Shown here: piece after piece, positions 1-8,731 of the stretch
Position numbering within the stretch: the stretch's first letter is position 1
Layout: every line of letters begins with the position of its first letter
Origin: Thermomicrobium roseum DSM 5159
GTDB lineage: Bacteria; Chloroflexota; Chloroflexia; Thermomicrobiales; Thermomicrobiaceae
Direction of reading: 5' to 3'
Length of the DNA: 64,000 nt
Assembly (NCBI RefSeq): GCF_000021685.1
Contig: NC_011959.1
Location: forward strand, 372,001-436,000
The notes under the pieces: generated by a model
Told to the model about the DNA's origin: nothing
Seen by the model: the letters and a program-made list of their open reading frames with translations, nothing else
The model's database searches: none
Translations under genes and position numbers: made by a program

Positions 1-949
1 GATCGAGGACGAGCGGGGTAACCGTGAGCGTCATGTCAGGAGGGAGCTCGATCTGCCACCCGCTCGGGTAGATCGCACCGCTGTGCGGACTTTGCCAGGA
101 TCCGGTCGCGTGGAGACCGATCTCGGCGTCGTGCAGCCAGCGGATACTTCCATCGGCTCGGAGCAGCGTGCCGCTCCGCTGGATGACGCGTTGAGCAGCA
201 TCACGCGATTGCCAGAGCATGAGGTCGGTGCCGTCTTCGAGTTGAATGGCGAACCAATCCCACCCGCCTCCTCCGAGGAGAAAGTTGCCCCACTGGTGAT
301 CGTTCCACGCGACGCCAGAAACGCTGACGTCGTGACCGCCGACAGAAACGACGCCCCGGGTCGCCAACCGTGTGCGCGAATAGTAGTAGGAGCCGGTCTC
401 TGGTGCCCAGGAAAAGTAGCCATCCTCGTCATGCAGGAGCGGTGGGCGGAGATTTTGGAGTTCCAGGGTAAAGCCGAACGATCCGCTGCGGACCGTGATC
501 CGATCCGACTCACCATCGCTGGTCAGTGTCCAATCGCCGACGGCAAGGGCCAGTGGCCAGCTCTCCTGCCGCTGCGGGACAGCGATCAACCGTTCGTCCC
601 ACAGGAAGGCCTGTCGATCGACGAGCGTCAGCGCAGCGTGTGCGGCATAGACGACGGGATAGCCGAAGCGCTGCACCTGGAAGATGACGAACTCGAAACC
701 GAACCGCTCGCCCGCCGCGGATCGAAGATGACCAGTGTCGTACCACCATTCGGTCAAAACATCGTGGGAGCCGAAATCACGCGGAAACACGACTGGGCCG
801 GGTGCTGGCGGTGGTGTGAGGAAGAGACTGGCTGGTCGCGGGCTGGCTGATGGGGTCGGCCCCATCGGCTCCTGTGACTGCGGCCCATTGGAGCTTCGGC
901 AGGCGAGCAGCCCGAGTGCGAGGGTGCCGAGAAATGCTCGTCGGCGCAT
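1..949 (-). CDS. AttH/CrtC-like lipoprotein (3' end outside window)
   Basis: The frame is open from an ATG at 949 to the window edge, about 316 codons, so the C-terminus is missing. The N-terminus is a lipoprotein signal: Arg-rich start, hydrophobic stretch and lipobox LLAC with Cys at residue 17, then a Pro/Thr/Ser-rich linker. About 60 residues in comes EWWYDTGHL, which matches the EWWY(x)xGHL opening of the AttH/CrtC lipocalin-like fold (carotenoid 1,2-hydratase relatives), and further on VAWNDHQWGNF, also typical of that fold. The start codon abuts the TGA of the upstream MMPL gene, so the two are probably translationally coupled. Substrate unknown: AttH proteins often accompany transporters, and a lipid or carotenoid-like ligand is only an inference. 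Confidence 0.75.
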   Translation of the reverse strand, partial: MRRRAFLGTLALGLLACRSSNGPQSQEPMGPTPSASPRPASLFLTPPPAPGPVVFPRDFGSHDVLTEWWYDTGHLRSAAGERFGFEFVIFQVQRFGYPVVYAAHAALTLVDRQAFLWDERLIAVPQRQESWPLALAVGDWTLTSDGESDRITVRSGSFGFTLELQNLRPPLLHDEDGYFSWAPETGSYYYSRTRLATRGVVSVGGHDVSVSGVAWNDHQWGNFLLGGGGWDWFAIQLEDGTDLMLWQSRDAAQRVIQRSGTLLRADGSIRWLHDAEIGLHATGSWQSPHSGAIYPSGWQIELPPDMTLTVTPLVLD

Positions 950-3160
950 TCAGTGTCCGATCCGTACCGTGTCGAGAGTCCGCGCGAGGCGGCGCGGAAC
1001 CCACCAGTTCCATTGGCCGAGTAGGCGCATCGTGGCGGGGACGAGCAGCGTGCGTACGATGCTGGCATCCAGCGCGATCGCGAGCGCGATACCCAATCCG
1101 AGCGCTTTGATCAAGACGACATCGGCGGTCACGAAGGCGGCCGCGACGACGACTAGGATGAGAGCAGCACCCGTGATGATGCGACCGCTGCGGGCGAGCC
1201 CCGTGGCGACGGCTAAGCGGTTGTCCTGAGTCTGGTCCCAGGATTCCCGCATCCGGCTCAGCAAGAATACTTCATAGTCCATGGAAACGCCGAAGAGGAT
1301 GCAAAACATCACGATCGGTAAGGATGCCTCGGTAAATCCGAGCGGCGAGAAACGCAACAGCGAGCTGAAGTGTCCCTCCTGGAACACGAAAACGAGTGCA
1401 CCGTAACTCGCGGTAAGGCTCAACACGTTGAGAATGATCGCCTTGAGCGGGAGAAAGACCGAGCGGAGGAGAAGGAAGAGCACGATGTAGGTCGCCAGAA
1501 TGACCGTCGAGGCAGCCAAGGGAAACTCACTGTACATTCGATCGACGACATCGACGATTTCCGCTGTGCCGCCATCGACCCAGAGCTTCAACCCTGGACC
1601 GGGATCCATCGCGCGGATGTCATGCAGGAGAGCCTTCGCGCGATCACTGGCTGGCAGTGCGTCGGTGTACACGTAAATTGCCGTGAGATGATCCCCAGCA
1701 AGCTCCCGGTACACGCGCTGCAGCAGTGGCTCGGGAATCCGCTCCGGATCAGCGTACAGAAGCTGGTATTGGGCGAGACTGATGCGCGGGTCGATGGTCA
1801 CGATGCTGGTGACCTTGGTCACCCGCGGATCCGCCGCGAGCCGGCGAGTGAAGTCGTAGAGGGCAGCTAGTGTCTGGGGATCGTTGACAGGACGCTCGGT
1901 TTCGACCGCGATGACGATCGGTGAGAGTTCCCCATCGCCGAACGCGCGGCGAAAGGTCTCCAATGCCTGGCGGGAGGGAGTCGAAGTGGGCAGGATGGTC
2001 GCATCGGGCGAGCTGAGTTCGACGTGGCGGAAGGGAAGTCCGAGGAGAACCAGCAGGGCAACGACCGGTAGGGCGACTTGCCAGGGGCGCTGCATGACGA
2101 ACTCGGTGATCCAGTGCCAGAAGCGTCCCGTCTCGGTATCGCGGCGAATGACGCGGAGTGCATCGATCCGGCGCCCCAGGATGCCGAGGACAGCGGGCAG
2201 GAGCGTCAAGCTGGCACTGACGGCAACCAGCACCACGAGCATGCCAGCGATGCCGACGGAGCGCATGAAGAGGAATTCGAAAAAGCCGAGGCCGGAGAGT
2301 CCGATCAATACCGTCAGCCCGGAGAAGAAGACCGCTCGCCCGGCAGTCGCCGTCGTGCGGGCCACTGCATCCGCGAGATCGTGCGAGGCAAGTTCCTCGC
2401 GGAAGCGACTGACGAGAAACAGGGAGTAATCGATCGAGAGGCCCAGGCCGAGAAGGGAGGCAACGTTGAGCGTGAAGATCGAGAGTTCCGTCAGGTGCGT
2501 CAGTCCGTAGACGATACCGAGAACCAGCGCCACCGTCACGCCACCGATGAAGAGGGGAACCGCAGCAGCGACAGCGCTACCGAAGACGAAGAGCAAGGCG
2601 GCTAACGCGAACGGAAAAGCGATCAACTCAGCCCGCCGAAGATCCCGCTCGGTCACGCGCTCCAGGTCTGCATAGAAGGCGGGAGCGCCTGCCAGTTGGA
2701 CCTGGAGATCGGTTCGGATGATCGCTTCTTGAATCTCGTCGAGGACCCGCTGTGCTTCTTCCGGTTGCAAGTCCAATTCGATGACCGCGTAGGCGAGTGA
2801 ACCATCCGGCGCGATTTGGCTCGGGTTTTCGGTGAACCAGCGAATGCCAGTCACATGGGGAATCGAGGGAACAGCGCTCAGGGCGCGCTGAGCTTGCTCG
2901 ACGAAGGCGGGATCGGAGGGAGACAGCGTCGGATGCGAGAAGAGGACGAGCAGCGAACTCGGACTGTAGCCAGGAATCCGCTCGCGCAGGAGTTCGCGCG
3001 TCCGGGCAGCTTCCGTGTGTGGGCTGGAAAAACCACCGACTTCGAGTCGACCAGTCGCGCGGGGTAAGGTGGGAAGAACTGCCAGAACAACGACGAGCCA
3101 GAGTGCGAGCACGAACCAGCGGTAGCGAAAGGAAAATCGACCGATGCGCTCGAACACCAT
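950..3160 (-). CDS. MMPL/RND-family transporter
   Basis: A 736-residue inner-membrane protein of the RND superfamily, MMPL type, expected to export lipids or other hydrophobic compounds using the proton gradient. The start chosen is ATG 3160, preceded by AGGAGGG; a longer upstream frame lacks a ribosome site. The N-terminal membrane helix is at residues 15-31. Two homologous halves are visible, each with a periplasmic domain followed by a helix bundle. Each bundle carries the family signature (GLSIDYSLFLVSRFREE near 239-255, and GVSMDYEVFLLSRMRE in the second half), whose Asp-Tyr pair relays protons. It is followed without a gap by the AttH-like lipoprotein gene, suggesting that the lipoprotein handles the exported ligand. 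The substrate cannot be read from sequence. Confidence 0.88.
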   Translation of the reverse strand: MVFERIGRFSFRYRWFVLALWLVVVLAVLPTLPRATGRLEVGGFSSPHTEAARTRELLRERIPGYSPSSLLVLFSHPTLSPSDPAFVEQAQRALSAVPSIPHVTGIRWFTENPSQIAPDGSLAYAVIELDLQPEEAQRVLDEIQEAIIRTDLQVQLAGAPAFYADLERVTERDLRRAELIAFPFALAALLFVFGSAVAAAVPLFIGGVTVALVLGIVYGLTHLTELSIFTLNVASLLGLGLSIDYSLFLVSRFREELASHDLADAVARTTATAGRAVFFSGLTVLIGLSGLGFFEFLFMRSVGIAGMLVVLVAVSASLTLLPAVLGILGRRIDALRVIRRDTETGRFWHWITEFVMQRPWQVALPVVALLVLLGLPFRHVELSSPDATILPTSTPSRQALETFRRAFGDGELSPIVIAVETERPVNDPQTLAALYDFTRRLAADPRVTKVTSIVTIDPRISLAQYQLLYADPERIPEPLLQRVYRELAGDHLTAIYVYTDALPASDRAKALLHDIRAMDPGPGLKLWVDGGTAEIVDVVDRMYSEFPLAASTVILATYIVLFLLLRSVFLPLKAIILNVLSLTASYGALVFVFQEGHFSSLLRFSPLGFTEASLPIVMFCILFGVSMDYEVFLLSRMRESWDQTQDNRLAVATGLARSGRIITGAALILVVVAAAFVTADVVLIKALGLGIALAIALDASIVRTLLVPATMRLLGQWNWWVPRRLARTLDTVRIGH

Positions 3161-3233
3161 TGTCCCTCCTGGCGACGGATGCAGCCCGCGCCGGATGAGT
3201 TGTACCAAAGCCCCGTCTGGGGAAGCAGCTCGG

Positions 3234-4826
3234 TCAAGAAGGGGCGATGAGGCGGTGCGGCGCGCGCTCGGCGCGGAGGTCGGCGATGTCGTGCAGCTGA
3301 TCGACGAGCCAACGGCGGAGATCATGCTCGACGACGTGACGGCGCAACTGTTCGGCCCGCCAGGCCCGTTCTGCGGCAGGCATTATCAGCCCCTGCCAGA
3401 GGGCCTCCGCTGTGCCTTCGATATCCGTGGGCGAGACGGTCAATGCCCACTGCCCGAGTTGCTGGTATGCTCCGGCCCCTTCCGAGAGGATGAGGACTCC
3501 ATTGCGCTCGTTGAGCAGCGCTCCCTCCTTGGCTACCAGATTCATGCCGTCGAAGATCGCATTGACCAAGAGCACGTCGTAGAACTTCATCGCAGCGAGT
3601 GCTCGGGGATAGTCGTCACCGACGAAGAGGTGCACAGGCTCCCAGTGGATGCCCTCGATCTCCGCAGCGTTCGCGTACTTGGCGTTGATGCGGCCGACAA
3701 CTGCATTGATCTCGTCGAGGTAGTTGATGTATTCGGCAACCTCCATCCGTGTCGGGACGAGAAAAGCGAGAAAGTTGACGCGCCCGATCAACTCGGGGTG
3801 CTTTTCGAGCAAGCGGTCGTACGCCAGGAAGCCGCGCACCACGTTCTTGCTCGGTTCGGCTCGATCGACCCGGATGATGGTGTATTCGTTGCGGAACGCC
3901 TCGAGGTGTTCACGATGCCGACGGGCATCTTCGCTTTCGGCTACGGCCCGGACCAGTTCGGGGTCGATCGAGATCGGATAGACGCGGACGCGGGTCGTAT
4001 GCCCGCGATAGGTCACTTCGCGCCGCCGATAGTCGACTTCTGCTTCTGGCAAATTCGCATCGACCGTATTGAGGAAGCTCCGGGCGTGGCGGGGCGTTTG
4101 GAATCCGACGATATCGTTGGCCAGCAGGCCCTCGCAGATCGCACGGCGCATGGGAAGTGGGAGCAATCGCCAATAGTCCTGGTCCGGCCACGGGATATGA
4201 ACGAAGTGGTGCAGGAGCAGGTCAGGGCGCAACTCGCGGATGAAGGTCGGGGCGAGGTAGAGGTGATAGTCCTGCAAGAGCACAATGGGATCGCGTGGGG
4301 CCGCCGCTGCGGCGGCCACCACCTCTTCAGCGAAGAGGCGGTTGACCGCAACGTATCCCTCGTGCCAGGCTTGCCACGTCTCGTGGTCGATATCGGGCGC
4401 GCGAGGAGTATCCCAAAGATAATGCTGCAGGAACCAGAGCAATGGATTGGCAATCCGGTTGTAATAGCCACGGTACGCTTCGGTATCGGGAACGACGAAG
4501 CGAAGTCGGAAACCAGGCAGATCCGGTATCGTGAGGAGCGCTTCTCGCCGTTGCCGCATTTCCTCCGCGATGACGCGATCAGTGGGCGTCATCGCGCAGG
4601 CCACCCAAATGGCGTCGGCGAAGCGTGCTGCGGCGCTCATAGCAGTAATAACTCCGCCTGTGCCCCGCTTCGTGGCGATCTCGCCGTCGTTGGTCTGGTG
4701 GAACTCGACCGGTCCGCGGTTGGAGACGATGATCAAGGTCGAGCGCTCGAGGAGCTCGCGCGCGTAGTCGGGGAGCTGCACGTCCAGCTGACCATCCCGG
4801 TGCTGCCCCGCTCGCTGGTGTGCCAT
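3234..4826 (-). CDS. GT20 glycosyltransferase, trehalose-6-phosphate synthase-like
   Basis: A 530-residue cytosolic GT20 enzyme, the family that joins a nucleotide sugar to glucose-6-phosphate to make trehalose-6-phosphate. Visible motifs: SNRGP at 35-39, QDYHL at 185-189, HIPWP near 210, FQTPRHARSF near 242-251, and DGMNLVAKE at 426-434. Two positions depart from the OtsA consensus: the N-terminal loop reads SNRGPVEF rather than SNRxP(I/V), and the usual VDRLDYxKG is VDRAEPSKN (320-328). It may therefore be a divergent subfamily with another acceptor, such as glucosylglycerol-phosphate. No trehalose phosphatase gene is adjacent. ATG 4826 follows GGGGAGGA. It is followed after 73 bases by the MMPL gene on the same strand. 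Confidence 0.8.
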   Translation of the reverse strand: MAHQRAGQHRDGQLDVQLPDYARELLERSTLIIVSNRGPVEFHQTNDGEIATKRGTGGVITAMSAAARFADAIWVACAMTPTDRVIAEEMRQRREALLTIPDLPGFRLRFVVPDTEAYRGYYNRIANPLLWFLQHYLWDTPRAPDIDHETWQAWHEGYVAVNRLFAEEVVAAAAAAPRDPIVLLQDYHLYLAPTFIRELRPDLLLHHFVHIPWPDQDYWRLLPLPMRRAICEGLLANDIVGFQTPRHARSFLNTVDANLPEAEVDYRRREVTYRGHTTRVRVYPISIDPELVRAVAESEDARRHREHLEAFRNEYTIIRVDRAEPSKNVVRGFLAYDRLLEKHPELIGRVNFLAFLVPTRMEVAEYINYLDEINAVVGRINAKYANAAEIEGIHWEPVHLFVGDDYPRALAAMKFYDVLLVNAIFDGMNLVAKEGALLNERNGVLILSEGAGAYQQLGQWALTVSPTDIEGTAEALWQGLIMPAAERAWRAEQLRRHVVEHDLRRWLVDQLHDIADLRAERAPHRLIAPS

Positions 4827-5044
4827 CGTTGTCCTCCCCTCTGGTCGTCCCAGCTGTGGTCCGTGGCCAAGTCATGGAGATGTCGTTCCTGGACCGATCG
4901 TCGTTCCGACCGCTCCACGGCGACGCATGCTGGTCGGTAGCTAGCCAGATCGTAACATACCCGTCAGCCTGTCTGCCGGTGGCGCGGGTTGGTCGTGGGT
5001 CCACGCTCACTGGGTGCCTGCCGTGCCTGGACGTGGGGCTGTCC

Positions 5045-5082
5045 GAGACAAAATGAGCGACCTGGAACATTCCAGGTCGCTC
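5045..5082 (-). terminator. Rho-independent terminator after the cupredoxin gene
   Basis: On the minus strand a perfect 12-bp stem (arms 5071-5082 and 5055-5066) with a 4-nt loop is followed by ATTTTGT. It lies 25 bases past the stop codon of the cupredoxin gene and closes the suf-cluster transcript. Confidence 0.85.
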
Positions 5083-5107
5083 CAGAATCGTTGGACTCGC
5101 GGTGCGG

Positions 5108-5533
5108 TTACTTCACTTCGAGCTTACCGACCATGCCGAGTTCCTTGTGCCCCGGAACCGTGCACCAAAAGTCGTAGGTGCCCGCCTGGCTCGGTGCCGT
5201 GAAGGTGAAGTCGAGCGACTTGCCGGGATCGACGAGCGAAGAAGTCGTCGGATTGATCTGGTCGCAGTGGAAGTCGTGCTGCAGCGTCCCGGCGTTCTTG
5301 AGGGTCACGGTCACGCTGGCACCCGGTGAGACAGTGATCGTTGCTGGCTTGTAATAGTATTCGCCCATTTCAATGGTGAGCTTGCCACCGCCGCCACCGC
5401 TGGTTCCACCGCCACCACCGCCACCACCACAGGCAGCCAGAAGCGCACTTACGGCCGGGACCGCGATCGCCACTGCACCGGCCCGTCGCATGAAGCCGCG
5501 TCGCGTGAGTCGCTCGGTCGCGTCTCGACGCAT
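5108..5533 (-). CDS. cupredoxin-domain lipoprotein
   Basis: A 141-residue exported blue-copper-type protein, probably a small electron carrier or copper carrier on the outer face of the membrane. The start is ATG 5533, with GAGGAGG eight bases upstream; a frame reaching further upstream exists but that site is weaker. The N-terminus has a twin-arginine-like RRGFMRR and a lipobox LLAAC (Cys 35), then a Gly-rich linker. The cupredoxin fold follows with type 1 copper ligands readable as His 86 or 89 (QHDFH), Cys 124, His 129 and Met 134 in the C-x4-H-x4-M arrangement typical of plastocyanin/sulfocyanin-like proteins. It is the last gene before a strong terminator, 178 bases after the deacetylase, so it may have its own promoter. 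Partner unknown. Confidence 0.85.
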   Translation of the reverse strand: MRRDATERLTRRGFMRRAGAVAIAVPAVSALLAACGGGGGGGGTSGGGGGKLTIEMGEYYYKPATITVSPGASVTVTLKNAGTLQHDFHCDQINPTTSSLVDPGKSLDFTFTAPSQAGTYDFWCTVPGHKELGMVGKLEVK

Positions 5534-5711
5534 GATTCGAGCCTCCTCACTCCGCAAGAGTCGCTCCAACAACTCTTGCACCATCACTCCGCCTGTTCCC
5601 ACAGTGGAGCCGTGCTCGGGCACAGCTCCTGCAGAGAGTATGCCAAAGCGGTCGCAGACAGCGGACTGCGACGCACACTTCGTCAAATTTTTCCTGACAT
5701 CGGTTGTGGAG

Positions 5712-6662
5712 TCACCCGAGTTGGGCATCGGTGGTGACGAAGCCGTATCCACGCTCTTGGAGAGCTGCGATCAGCTGCGGGAGTGCAGCGGCATCGGTCG
5801 ACTGCGCACCGACATGAAGGAGCACGATGGCACCCGGTTGTGCTGCCGCCAGAACGCGCGTGACGACCTCTTCGGGCGGAATGCCGCGCCAGCCGAGGGA
5901 ATCGACTGTCCACATGACGACGACGCTGTAACCGAGTTCCGGGAGGAGCGTAAGGAGTGCCTCGTCGTAATCCCCGTAGGGTGGCCGAAAATAGGGGCGC
6001 ATGGTGGTTTCGCTGCCCGAGACGGCAGCGACTGCCTGCTCGGCTCTTCGGATTTCGGCTGCGCGCTGGTCGACCGACAACGGTGGAGATCCGGTCGAGC
6101 GACCGGTGAAGGAGGGGTGCGTATCGGAGTGATTGATGAGGCGATGTCCTTCACGGAGCATGCGCGCGACGAGGTCGGGATTCGCCCGTGCCCAAGCTCC
6201 CGTCATTCCGAAAGTGGCACGGATGCCGTGGCGAGCCAGTTCGTCGAGAATCTCCTCCGCATAACCACGGTCGGCCCCGCAGTCGAAGGTAAGGGCGATG
6301 ACCGCCTGAGTGGTCTCCAACCGTGTGATGACGCGTGCGACCGATTGCACCGGAAGGGAGGTAGGGGTGGGGGACGATAGCGACGGTGAAGTGGGCGTGG
6401 TGAGTGGCGTCGGTTCGATGGGTGGGGTCGGTGGAGGCGGAGTCGGGTTCGGTGTCGGAAACGGTGTCGGTCGGGGCAACGGTACCGGTGAAGCGATCGG
6501 GGTGGTCGCGGCCGTCGGAGCGGACTCGGTAGGCGATGGGGTAGCGGTTCCTGTTGGCTCGGTGACGGTCGGGTAGATGGCTGGCCCTCGACAGGCTAGG
6601 CCGACGACCAGCCAGCTGATCAGAATACCCGAGAGACCGAGCAGGGGATGTCGTCCGATCAC
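5712..6662 (-). CDS. polysaccharide deacetylase (NodB) lipoprotein
   Basis: 316 residues. The N-terminus has a membrane segment ending in lipobox VGLAC, then about 80 residues of Pro/Thr/Ser linker, then a NodB carbohydrate-esterase family 4 domain. Readable motifs are ALTFDCGAD (metal and catalytic Asp, motif 1, variant of TFDDG), INHSDTHPSF (H-x3-H metal site, motif 2) and RPYFRPPYGDYD (motif 3). It probably removes N-acetyl groups from cell-wall or surface glycans outside the membrane. It starts with GTG at 6662 and overlaps the sufT stop codon by four bases (GTGA), so it is translated as part of the suf operon although its function seems unrelated to Fe-S assembly. Confidence 0.87.
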   Translation of the reverse strand: MIGRHPLLGLSGILISWLVVGLACRGPAIYPTVTEPTGTATPSPTESAPTAATTPIASPVPLPRPTPFPTPNPTPPPPTPPIEPTPLTTPTSPSLSSPTPTSLPVQSVARVITRLETTQAVIALTFDCGADRGYAEEILDELARHGIRATFGMTGAWARANPDLVARMLREGHRLINHSDTHPSFTGRSTGSPPLSVDQRAAEIRRAEQAVAAVSGSETTMRPYFRPPYGDYDEALLTLLPELGYSVVVMWTVDSLGWRGIPPEEVVTRVLAAAQPGAIVLLHVGAQSTDAAALPQLIAALQERGYGFVTTDAQLG

Positions 6663-6979
6663 CAGATCCCCAAGGCGTCTTTTGCCTCTTCGCTCATCAT
6701 GTCCGGTGTCCAGGGCGGGCTCCAGACGAGATTGACCTCCACGTTGCCGAGATCGGGGAGATCGCGGAGTGCGTAATTCACCTCCTCGGTCAGGATCGGC
6801 CCCAGAGGGCAGCCGAATGTGGTCAACGTCATCGTGATCAGTACGTCCGTCTTGCCGTCCTCCCGGTCGATGAGATCGATGCCATAGATCAATCCCAGGT
6901 TCACCACATCGACGCCGAGCTCAGGGTCGATGACCTGCTTCAGACGCTCGCGGACATCATCTTCGGTGAACTTCGCCAT
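6659..6979 (-). CDS. sufT: SufT-like MIP18/DUF59 Fe-S assembly protein
   Basis: A 106-residue DUF59/MIP18-family protein. Members associated with suf operons assist maturation or transfer of Fe-S clusters. The N-terminal half has the family pattern IDPELGVDVVNLGLIY (residues 17-32), and the conserved cysteine lies in TFGCPLGP (about 54-61). The start is ATG 6979, with AAGGAGG seven bases upstream. The frame extends upstream but the ribosome site decides this start. It lies downstream of sufU by 89 bases and overlaps the deacetylase gene. Confidence 0.88.
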   Translation of the reverse strand: MAKFTEDDVRERLKQVIDPELGVDVVNLGLIYGIDLIDREDGKTDVLITMTLTTFGCPLGPILTEEVNYALRDLPDLGNVEVNLVWSPPWTPDMMSEEAKDALGIW

Positions 6980-7068
6980 CTCGCCTCCTTCTGTTGTGGA
7001 ATCGCCGAACAAGCGGCGCGCAAGGTCGTCGGATCGCTTCTGCATCGGGTCGCGTCCCTTCGTACCGA

Positions 7069-7449
7069 TCACGTCGGCCATTCGTTGAGGCCATAGGCGG
7101 CTGCTTTGAGTACTTTCAGGCTGAGCAGAGCGCACTTGCGCCGCGCCGGACTGATGGGGACACCGAGCTCTTCGAGAAGATCCTGAGCTCCCAGCTGTTT
7201 GACCTCCTCGAGCGTTTTCCCTTTCACCATTTCGGTCAAGATCGACGCCGCAGCCTGACTGATCGCGCAACCACGGCCGGTAAAGCGAATGTCGGCGATC
7301 CGGTCGTTCTCCAGCTTGAGATCGATGCGGATCCGATCACCGCACAGCGGATTGGAATCCTCGAAAGTGCGGTCCGGTCGTTCCAGGGTCCCGTAGTTCC
7401 GGGGATGCTGGTAATGGTCCAGGATGTGCTCGCGGTAAAGTTCGGCCAC
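7069..7449 (-). CDS. sufU: SufU-type Fe-S scaffold / sulfurtransferase
   Basis: 126 residues; GTG start at 7449 preceded by GGAGGAG. It has the three cysteines of the IscU/SufU fold in NPLCGDRI, GRGCAISQAA and RRKCALLSL, plus the roughly 20-residue segment before the third cysteine that separates SufU from IscU. It accepts sulfur from SufS and passes it to the SufBCD complex or builds a cluster itself. It lies 22 bases after sufS. A second, longer SufU-like protein is encoded at 12996-13484. Confidence 0.92.
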   Translation of the reverse strand: MAELYREHILDHYQHPRNYGTLERPDRTFEDSNPLCGDRIRIDLKLENDRIADIRFTGRGCAISQAAASILTEMVKGKTLEEVKQLGAQDLLEELGVPISPARRKCALLSLKVLKAAAYGLNEWPT

Positions 7450-7471
7450 AGCCTCTCCTCCAGTCAGCCGC

Positions 7472-8731
7472 TCACCCCGCGACGCCGAAAACGCGACGTA
7501 CCTCGCGGAGTGCCTCGATGAGGCGATCCACGTCGTCCTCGGCATTGTAAAGGTAGAAACTGGCGCGCGTCGTCGCCACGACGCCGAGGCGCCGCATCAA
7601 GGGTTGCGTGCAATGGTGGCCAGCGCGGACAGCGATCCCGTGCTGATCGAGCACGGCGGCGACGTCATGGGGATGGACGTCGCCGATCGTGAAGCTGATG
7701 ACACCGCTTCGATCATCACCGACCGGCCCATAGAGCCGGATGCCCGGAATTTCCTCCAAGCGGGGGAGAGCGTAGGCCAGCAGAGCTCGCTCGTGTTGCC
7801 GTATGGCTGCCATCCCGATCGACTCCAGATAGTCGATCGCGGCTCCCAGGGCGACCGCGTCAGCCACGCTCGGTGTTCCAGCCTCGAAGCGGGCTGGTAC
7901 GTCACCTGGTGAAAAACCGTCGGTCGTGACCGTGCGGATCATGCCACCGCCACCGAGGAATGGTGGCAAGCTGGTAAGCAAGTCGTAGCGGGCCCAGAGA
8001 ACGCCGATCCCGAATGGCGCGAGCATCTTGTGGCCGGAAAATGCCAGGAAATCGGCTCCGAGTTCGCGGACGTTGACCGGTAGATGAGGAACGCTCTGTG
8101 CACCATCGACCAGCACGAGTGCACCGGTACGGTGGGCGAGACGAACGATCTCCGGGATGGGATTGATGGTCCCCAGTGCATTCGAAACGTGCGTCACAGC
8201 GACCAGCTTGACCGGATATGCGTCCAGTAACTCCTCAAGTTGATCGAGTCGGAGCCGGCCGTGCTCGTCGATATCGACGAAGCGGACGATGATTCCGCGC
8301 TCGACGGCGAGCTGATGCCAGGGGACGATATTCGAGTGGTGCTCGAGGATCGTCGTCACGACGACGTCTCCTGGCTGGAGCGCGGTGGTACCCCATGTTC
8401 TGGCCACCAGGTTGATCGCCTCCGTCGTATTGCGGACGAAGACGACCTCTTGCGCGCGGCTAGCGCCGATGAAGCGCGCGACTTTGGCGCGCGCTTCCTC
8501 ATAGAGGACCGAGGCCTCCTCGCTCAACTCGTAGATGCCGCGGTGAATGTTGGCGTTGCTCGTACGATAGAAGCCAGCGAGCGCCTCGATGACGCTCGCT
8601 GGCTTCTGTGAGGTTGCCGCGCTATCGAGATACACGAGGGGTCTGCCGCCGCGAACCGTCCGCTGGAAGATCGGGAAGTCCCCTCGGATCCGCTCGACGT
8701 CGAGTGGCTGCGTTCCAGTGAACGACGTCAT
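7472..8731 (-). CDS. sufS: cysteine desulfurase SufS
   Basis: A 419-residue PLP enzyme of the class V aminotransferase fold that releases sulfur from cysteine as a persulfide for Fe-S assembly. Readable landmarks are the N-terminal YLDSAATSQKP, TTEAINLVARTWG, the PLP-lysine motif FSGHKMLAP, and the persulfide cysteine in RAGHHCTQPLM near the C-terminus. These make it a group II (SufS) rather than group I (IscS) desulfurase. The ATG at 8731 overlaps the sufD stop by four bases (ATGA). Confidence 0.95.
   Translation of the reverse strand: MTSFTGTQPLDVERIRGDFPIFQRTVRGGRPLVYLDSAATSQKPASVIEALAGFYRTSNANIHRGIYELSEEASVLYEEARAKVARFIGASRAQEVVFVRNTTEAINLVARTWGTTALQPGDVVVTTILEHHSNIVPWHQLAVERGIIVRFVDIDEHGRLRLDQLEELLDAYPVKLVAVTHVSNALGTINPIPEIVRLAHRTGALVLVDGAQSVPHLPVNVRELGADFLAFSGHKMLAPFGIGVLWARYDLLTSLPPFLGGGGMIRTVTTDGFSPGDVPARFEAGTPSVADAVALGAAIDYLESIGMAAIRQHERALLAYALPRLEEIPGIRLYGPVGDDRSGVISFTIGDVHPHDVAAVLDQHGIAVRAGHHCTQPLMRRLGVVATTRASFYLYNAEDDVDRLIEALREVRRVFGVAG

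Noticed and set aside
83..850. A 255-codon plus-strand frame opposite the AttH-like gene
   Set aside because: The minus-strand frame carries a signal peptide, EWWYDTGHL and coupling to the MMPL gene; the plus frame has no motif or ribosome site.
3144..4940. A 598-codon plus-strand frame opposite the GT20 gene
   Set aside because: Antisense of a clearly recognised GT20 enzyme; no independent coding signal.
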